This document shows, piece after piece, positions 60,338-64,000 of a stretch of 64,000 nt of DNA. A program made the position numbers and the translations under genes. Position 1 is the first letter of the stretch. Each line of letters begins with the position of its first letter. Source of the DNA: Planctomycetota bacterium (GTDB lineage: Bacteria; Planctomycetota; UBA1135; UBA2386). Below the pieces are notes generated by a model. It was not told where the DNA came from. It made no database searches and was given only the letters and a program-made list of their open reading frames with translations. The DNA lies in the NCBI GenBank assembly GCA_016795295.1, contig JAEUHP010000171.1:1-64000 (forward strand), written 5' to 3'.

Positions 60338-61225
60338 ATGACCATGACAGGTCCGCAGCGACTCACACCTGAAGCTTTTGCCGTGGAACAACTTCGCGGC
60401 GATCCATCCCTCGATTACGCGGCGATCCGCCAGCGGGCGCGGGAGGTGGATTTGGTGATCCAGCCGATCCACTACGGCCGTGCGCGCAAGCAGCTTGGCC
60501 TGCCTGCCTTGGCCGCGCGCCCGGCAGCGCCTGCAGCCGGCGCGCCGGAAACCAACGCACCCCAGGCAGCCACCCCCCGCGGCGACGCGCCGGCGCTGTC
60601 CGTGCCGCGCAGCACCTGGGTTCCCGACCCCCGCTTCGGCGTCGGGGTGGACCCGCTCGAGAATCTGAACAGCCGTGCCAGCTCTTCGGGCGCGTCGAAG
60701 CCGGTCGCTGCGCCCACCACCGGGTCCGCCGCACAAGACGACGACGAAGCCGACGAGGCAGACGAAACCGAGACGAACGAAGCGGACACCGACGCGCCCG
60801 CCGCCGGGAGCAGCCCTGAGCTGGTCGCCCCGCGCCGCAAGGGCTCGCCAGCCTTCGACTACCTGCTGCAGCTGCTGCGCAACGAGCCGAACGCGATCTA
60901 CGCCGACCTGCGCAACCGCTGCGCCGAACGCGGTTTCAACATCGCGCCGATCATGTATGGCCGGGCGAAGGCCGTGCTCGGGCTGGTCCCGGTCAAGCCG
61001 CGCGGCAAGAAGGCCGCCGCCGCGGGGACCACGCCGCACAAGGCAGCGCCCCTGCAGCTGATGCAGGTCGAGTCGGTCGCGGCGGACCGGTTCGCCAAGC
61101 AGCTCGAGAACACGCAGAGCCTCGAGCAGCTGATGACGGTCGTGCGCGATCTCGACGCCGAGCGCAAGCGCCTGCGCGCCGTGCTGGAGCGGGTGATCGA
61201 CCTGCTCGACGAAGCTCTGGGCTAG
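60338..61225 (+). CDS. Protein with two copies of an unrecognised ~45-residue module
   Basis: 295 residues. Module 1 (about 13-57) and module 2 (about 172-217) align: LR-x2-P-x3-Y-x2-(I/L)R-x-R-x2-E-x5-I-x-PI-x-YGRA-(R/K)-x2-LGL. Between them is a Pro/Ala linker and a strongly acidic run (134-153, DDDEADEADETETNEAD). The C terminus (about 255-294) is a heptad-like coiled coil (LEQLMTVVRDLDAERKRLR). The modules look like compact helical DNA- or protein-binding units and the coiled coil suggests oligomers. I do not know the family. Start ATG 60338 has GGGAG 12 nt upstream. Convergent with the enzyme I gene. Confidence 0.75.
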   Translation: MTMTGPQRLTPEAFAVEQLRGDPSLDYAAIRQRAREVDLVIQPIHYGRARKQLGLPALAARPAAPAAGAPETNAPQAATPRGDAPALSVPRSTWVPDPRFGVGVDPLENLNSRASSSGASKPVAAPTTGSAAQDDDEADEADETETNEADTDAPAAGSSPELVAPRRKGSPAFDYLLQLLRNEPNAIYADLRNRCAERGFNIAPIMYGRAKAVLGLVPVKPRGKKAAAAGTTPHKAAPLQLMQVESVAADRFAKQLENTQSLEQLMTVVRDLDAERKRLRAVLERVIDLLDEALG

Positions 61226-61246
61226 TTCGCGCTCTGGGCTAGTTCG
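61214..61246 (+). repeat. 17-bp-period duplication across the stop of the two-module gene
   Basis: GCTCTGGGCTAGTTCG occurs at 61214-61229 and again at 61231-61246, separated by one base. The first holds the TAG stop (61223-61225); the second TAG is at 61240-61242. The same 17-bp period is seen at the PSCyt stop. Confidence 0.92.
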
Positions 61247-61251
61247 GGCCC

Positions 61252-62988
61252 TCAGGCAGGATCGAGGCTGAGCAGCACCTTCTGCACGTCGACCGTGCGC
61301 GGCGCTTCGAGGATGCGCGCGGCGAGCTTGCGGCACTCCTCGACCGTATGGCGGCCGAGCGTCTCCAGCACCGTGCGCAGCCGCACCGGTGCGATCGAGA
61401 AACTGCGGTAGCCGACACCGAGGTAGAACGGCACCCGCAACCGGTCCGCCGCGCTCTCACCGAACAGCACCAGCGGCTTGTGCCGCCGCTCCGCGTCCTT
61501 CTGCATGCGCGCCAGCAACTCGAACACGGCCGGGTGCACCAGTTCGTGGTAACCGCGCACCGCGGCGTTGTCGCGGTCGGCTGCCAGCAGGTGGGCCTGC
61601 AGGTCGTCGAGCGCGACCACCGCAAAATCGGCTTCGTCGAGCAGCGCCCCCACCGACATCGCCGCGGCAGGCACTTCGAGGATCGGGGCCAAGCGCGTGT
61701 CGGCGGCGCACGGCACGCCGGCTTTCTTCAGCGCCACGCGCTCTTCCAGCAGCGCCGCCTTGACCCGCTGCAGATCGACCACGGTGGTGACGAACGGCAC
61801 CAGCACCGAAACGTCCGGCACACCCGCAGCCGCGCGCAGGATGGCGCGCAGCTGCAGCCGCAGCACGTCCTGCTGCGCGAGCAGACCGCGCACACCTCGA
61901 GCACCCAGCGCCGGGTTGCGCTCGACCGGCGCATCCCCTGAGGCCAGGTTCGCCGGCGCCAAGTTGGCGGCAGCCAGGTCGAGCAGCCGAAACGACACCG
62001 GCCGGCCAGCCTGGCCGTCGAGCACTTGGCGGTAGCTGCGCACCAGATCGTCTTCGGCCGGCCGCTGCCGGTCGGCCAGGAACGGCAGCTCGGTGCGGCA
62101 CAGGCCGATGCCGGCCATGCCGAACGTGCGCACCAGGTCCGCTTCGCCGGCGCTGCCGCACGAACCGAACAGCAGCACCGGCGTGCCGTCGCGGGTCTGA
62201 TGCCGAACCTGCGGCAGATGCGCCTGCGCCTCGACTTGGCTCTGCCGCCAGCGCTGGGCCGCCAAAGTGCCCTCGGCGAGCGTGCGTTCGTCGGGTTTGG
62301 TCACCAGTTCGCCGGCGCTGGCGTCGAGCACCACACAATCGCCGTCGCGCAGCAGTTTGGGCAGATCGCGGATGCCGGTGACCGTCGGAATGCCCATGCT
62401 GCGCGCCAAGATCGCCGCGTGGGAGCTCATGCCGCCCTCTTCGGCGACGATGCCCTCGACCTTCTCGTTGTCGAGGTTGAACATGTCCGCAGTGGTCAGC
62501 TTCTTGGCCACCAGCACGTAGGGACCGACCGGCTTGGCGATGCCCGGAGTCGCGTCCTGCTCGAGGTTGCGCAGCAGGCGGGTCGCCACGTCGCGCAGGT
62601 CGCTGGCGCGCCGGCGCAGCAGATCGCTCTCGACCAGCTGGAAGATCCGGTCGTACTTGGCGAACACCAGCTGCACGGCCTCGCGCACCGTGAGGCGCTC
62701 CTGCAGCACCTGATTCTCGATTTCGGTGACGAACATCGCGTCCCCGAGGTAGGCGAGGTGCGCGTCGAAGATGCGCATCTCCGCCTCCCCGAGGCTGCCA
62801 GACTGCTTCTGCTTGATCTCCTCGATCTGCGCCCGGCTCTTGTGCAGGGCGGTGCGCAGGCGGTTCAGCTCCAGGTCGACTTCGTCGGCGGCGATGCGCC
62901 GGCCGGTGCTCTCGGCGGCGAAACCGCGCAGGTGGACCTGACCGACGGCCACTCCGGGGGCCACGGATTCCCCGCGCACGCGGGTCAT
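61252..62988 (-). CDS. ptsI: Divergent PTS enzyme I (phosphoenolpyruvate-protein phosphotransferase)
   Basis: 578 residues, the length of canonical enzyme I. The phospho-acceptor is H190 in EEGGMSSHAAILARSMGIPTV. R298 (GIGLCRTELPFL) and the arginine of NPALGARGVRG are kept. In the PEP-binding barrel, however, the usual D-I-G-G-D-K reads DLAAAN, the N-D-L-T-Q loop reads ALDDLQAH, and the active-site Cys (C502 in E. coli, in CGE) is Phe 509 in LFGESAAD. It may therefore not use PEP normally. No HPr gene is adjacent. Start ATG 62988; lpxA diverges 215 bp upstream. Confidence 0.82.
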   Translation of the reverse strand: MTRVRGESVAPGVAVGQVHLRGFAAESTGRRIAADEVDLELNRLRTALHKSRAQIEEIKQKQSGSLGEAEMRIFDAHLAYLGDAMFVTEIENQVLQERLTVREAVQLVFAKYDRIFQLVESDLLRRRASDLRDVATRLLRNLEQDATPGIAKPVGPYVLVAKKLTTADMFNLDNEKVEGIVAEEGGMSSHAAILARSMGIPTVTGIRDLPKLLRDGDCVVLDASAGELVTKPDERTLAEGTLAAQRWRQSQVEAQAHLPQVRHQTRDGTPVLLFGSCGSAGEADLVRTFGMAGIGLCRTELPFLADRQRPAEDDLVRSYRQVLDGQAGRPVSFRLLDLAAANLAPANLASGDAPVERNPALGARGVRGLLAQQDVLRLQLRAILRAAAGVPDVSVLVPFVTTVVDLQRVKAALLEERVALKKAGVPCAADTRLAPILEVPAAAMSVGALLDEADFAVVALDDLQAHLLAADRDNAAVRGYHELVHPAVFELLARMQKDAERRHKPLVLFGESAADRLRVPFYLGVGYRSFSIAPVRLRTVLETLGRHTVEECRKLAARILEAPRTVDVQKVLLSLDPA

Positions 62989-63203
62989 CGGCGGCCTCCG
63001 CACGGGCAGAGGACACAGCTCGGAACGGTGGAGACGGCTGGCGCGGAACTCGGCTTCACGGCGGCTTTGGGGCGGTCGGTCGCAAAAAGAGGCCGGGGCG
63101 GCAACCGCCGGCAGCACCGCGGTTGTGGCGCTGCACGGCGCACCCCGCGCGGTTCGAAGGGTAGCGCCCGGCCGCCGGTCCGGGTAGACATTGCTGCCAC
63201 CCG

Positions 63204-64000
63204 ATGGGCATCCACCCCACCGCCATCGTCGCCCAAGGCGCAGAACTCGGCCCCGACGTCGAGGTCGGACCGTTCTGCACGGTGGGGCCAAAGGTCCGAC
63301 TGGGCGCCCGCACCCGCCTGGTCAGCCATGTGGTGGTCGACGGCGACACCTGGCTCGGCGAAGACAACGAGGTGTTCCCGTTCGCCGCACTGGGCTGCAC
63401 CCCCCAAGACAAGAAGCTCAAGGCAGACACGCCGCTGGGCCGACTGCGCATCGGCAACCACAACCGGATCCGTGAGAACGCCACGCTGCACGGTGGCACC
63501 CCGTTCGGCGGCGGCGAAACCCGGATCGGCAACCACAACTTGCTGCTGGTCGGCTGCCACATCGGCCACGATGCCACGGTGGGCAACCACGTGGTGTTCA
63601 CCAACGGGGCGATGGCCGCCGGCCACACGCACATCGGGGACCGCGCGATCTTGGGTGCGATGAGCGGTGTGCACCAGTTCGCTCGCGTCGGCAAGCTGGC
63701 CATGGTCGGCGCCGGCGCCATGGTGTCGCACGACGCGCCGCCGTTCGGCACCGTGCAAGGGGACCGCGCCAAGCTGGTGGCAGTCAACTTGATCGGACTG
63801 CAGCGCAATGGCTATTCGGCGGAACAGAAGGCGCTGATCAAGCGCGCGTTCCGGCTGCTGTTCTGGCGCGCTGCGCCACTGCACCGCCGCCTGGAGTTGG
63901 TGCAGGGCACCCTGCTCGGCCGGGACCCGGTGGTGGCCGAGATCCTCGACTTCGTGGCCGCCAGCAAGCGCGGCGTGTGCAGCCCGCGCAGCAGTGCTCA
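63204..64000 (+). CDS. lpxA: UDP-N-acetylglucosamine acyltransferase LpxA (3' end outside window)
   Basis: At least 265 residues, reading open to the window edge; E. coli LpxA has 262. Left-handed beta-helix hexapeptide repeats start at once (IHPTAIVAQGAELGPDVEVGPF). IRENATLHGG and GCHIGHDATVGNHVVFTN carry the family catalytic His region, and the C-terminal helical part starts at about NLIGLQRNGYS. It performs the first step of lipid A synthesis, transferring an acyl chain to the 3-OH of UDP-GlcNAc. The start at 63204 lies 215 bp from the divergent enzyme I gene. Confidence 0.92.
   Translation, partial: MGIHPTAIVAQGAELGPDVEVGPFCTVGPKVRLGARTRLVSHVVVDGDTWLGEDNEVFPFAALGCTPQDKKLKADTPLGRLRIGNHNRIRENATLHGGTPFGGGETRIGNHNLLLVGCHIGHDATVGNHVVFTNGAMAAGHTHIGDRAILGAMSGVHQFARVGKLAMVGAGAMVSHDAPPFGTVQGDRAKLVAVNLIGLQRNGYSAEQKALIKRAFRLLFWRAAPLHRRLELVQGTLLGRDPVVAEILDFVAASKRGVCSPRSSA

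Overview
The window reads as chromosomal DNA of a very GC-rich planctomycete. The evidence is lineage-typical families: a large PSCyt1/DUF1549/DUF1553 cytochrome-like protein beside a DUF1501 Tat protein, a second PSCyt1 domain on a DUF2231 membrane protein, HEAT-plus-VWA secreted proteins, proteins built from carboxypeptidase-regulatory-like repeats, an ECF-like sigma factor with a membrane partner, and a shared C-terminal module on two secreted proteins. lpxA, murJ and a Porin_O_P-type beta-barrel point to a diderm cell with lipid A and peptidoglycan. The exact lineage is inference; it resembles the deep-branching, very GC-rich planctomycetes rather than Pirellulales. No rRNA, tRNA or CRISPR array was recognised.

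Layout. 1-8.8 kb: a small anchored protein, a decayed IS91-type transposase fragment, then a minus-strand run of ogt, a sigma-54 activator, pta, a thioredoxin-fold protein, a DUF4139-like protein with a tryptophan-rich tail, and a pre-peptidase-domain protein. 8.9-17 kb: a serine beta-lactamase-like enzyme and a surface-glycan block (a UDP-arabinopyranose-mutase/RGP-like protein, a large multidomain glycosyltransferase, an FkbM methyltransferase, a DegT aminotransferase). 17-26 kb: a HEAT/VWA protein, a porin, a GH2 hydrolase and a gingipain-like protein, then about 300 bp full of strong inverted repeats. 26-33 kb: a BamE-like membrane protein, an SGNH hydrolase, a Uma2 nuclease, and the PSCyt/DUF1501 pair. 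33-38.5 kb: a sigma factor/anchored/secreted triad, DUF2231-PSCyt1 and a Kelch-like protein. 38.6-49.8 kb: an ABC-2 permease, a CysQ-like phosphatase, a GT-C-type membrane protein, a TPR lipoprotein, an NtrY-like sensor kinase and a 1,235-residue repeat protein. 49.8-55.5 kb: three tandem paralogous lipoproteins plus a BamE-like lipoprotein, murJ, and two envelope proteins. 55.5-64 kb: sixA, a squalene-cyclase-fold protein, a TIGR01777 epimerase, a second HEAT/VWA protein, a duplicated-module protein, a divergent PTS enzyme I and the start of lpxA.

Most genes serve the envelope: glycan synthesis and export, lipid A and peptidoglycan, lipoproteins and secreted repeat proteins. The best candidates for undescribed biology are the nested palindromes at 25916-26062, the triplicated lipoprotein family at 49802-51507, the two-module protein at 60338-61225, the enzyme I lacking its catalytic cysteine, 17-19 bp tandem duplications across three stop codons, and TANNNT promoters placed 6-7 nt from start codons (probably leaderless messages).
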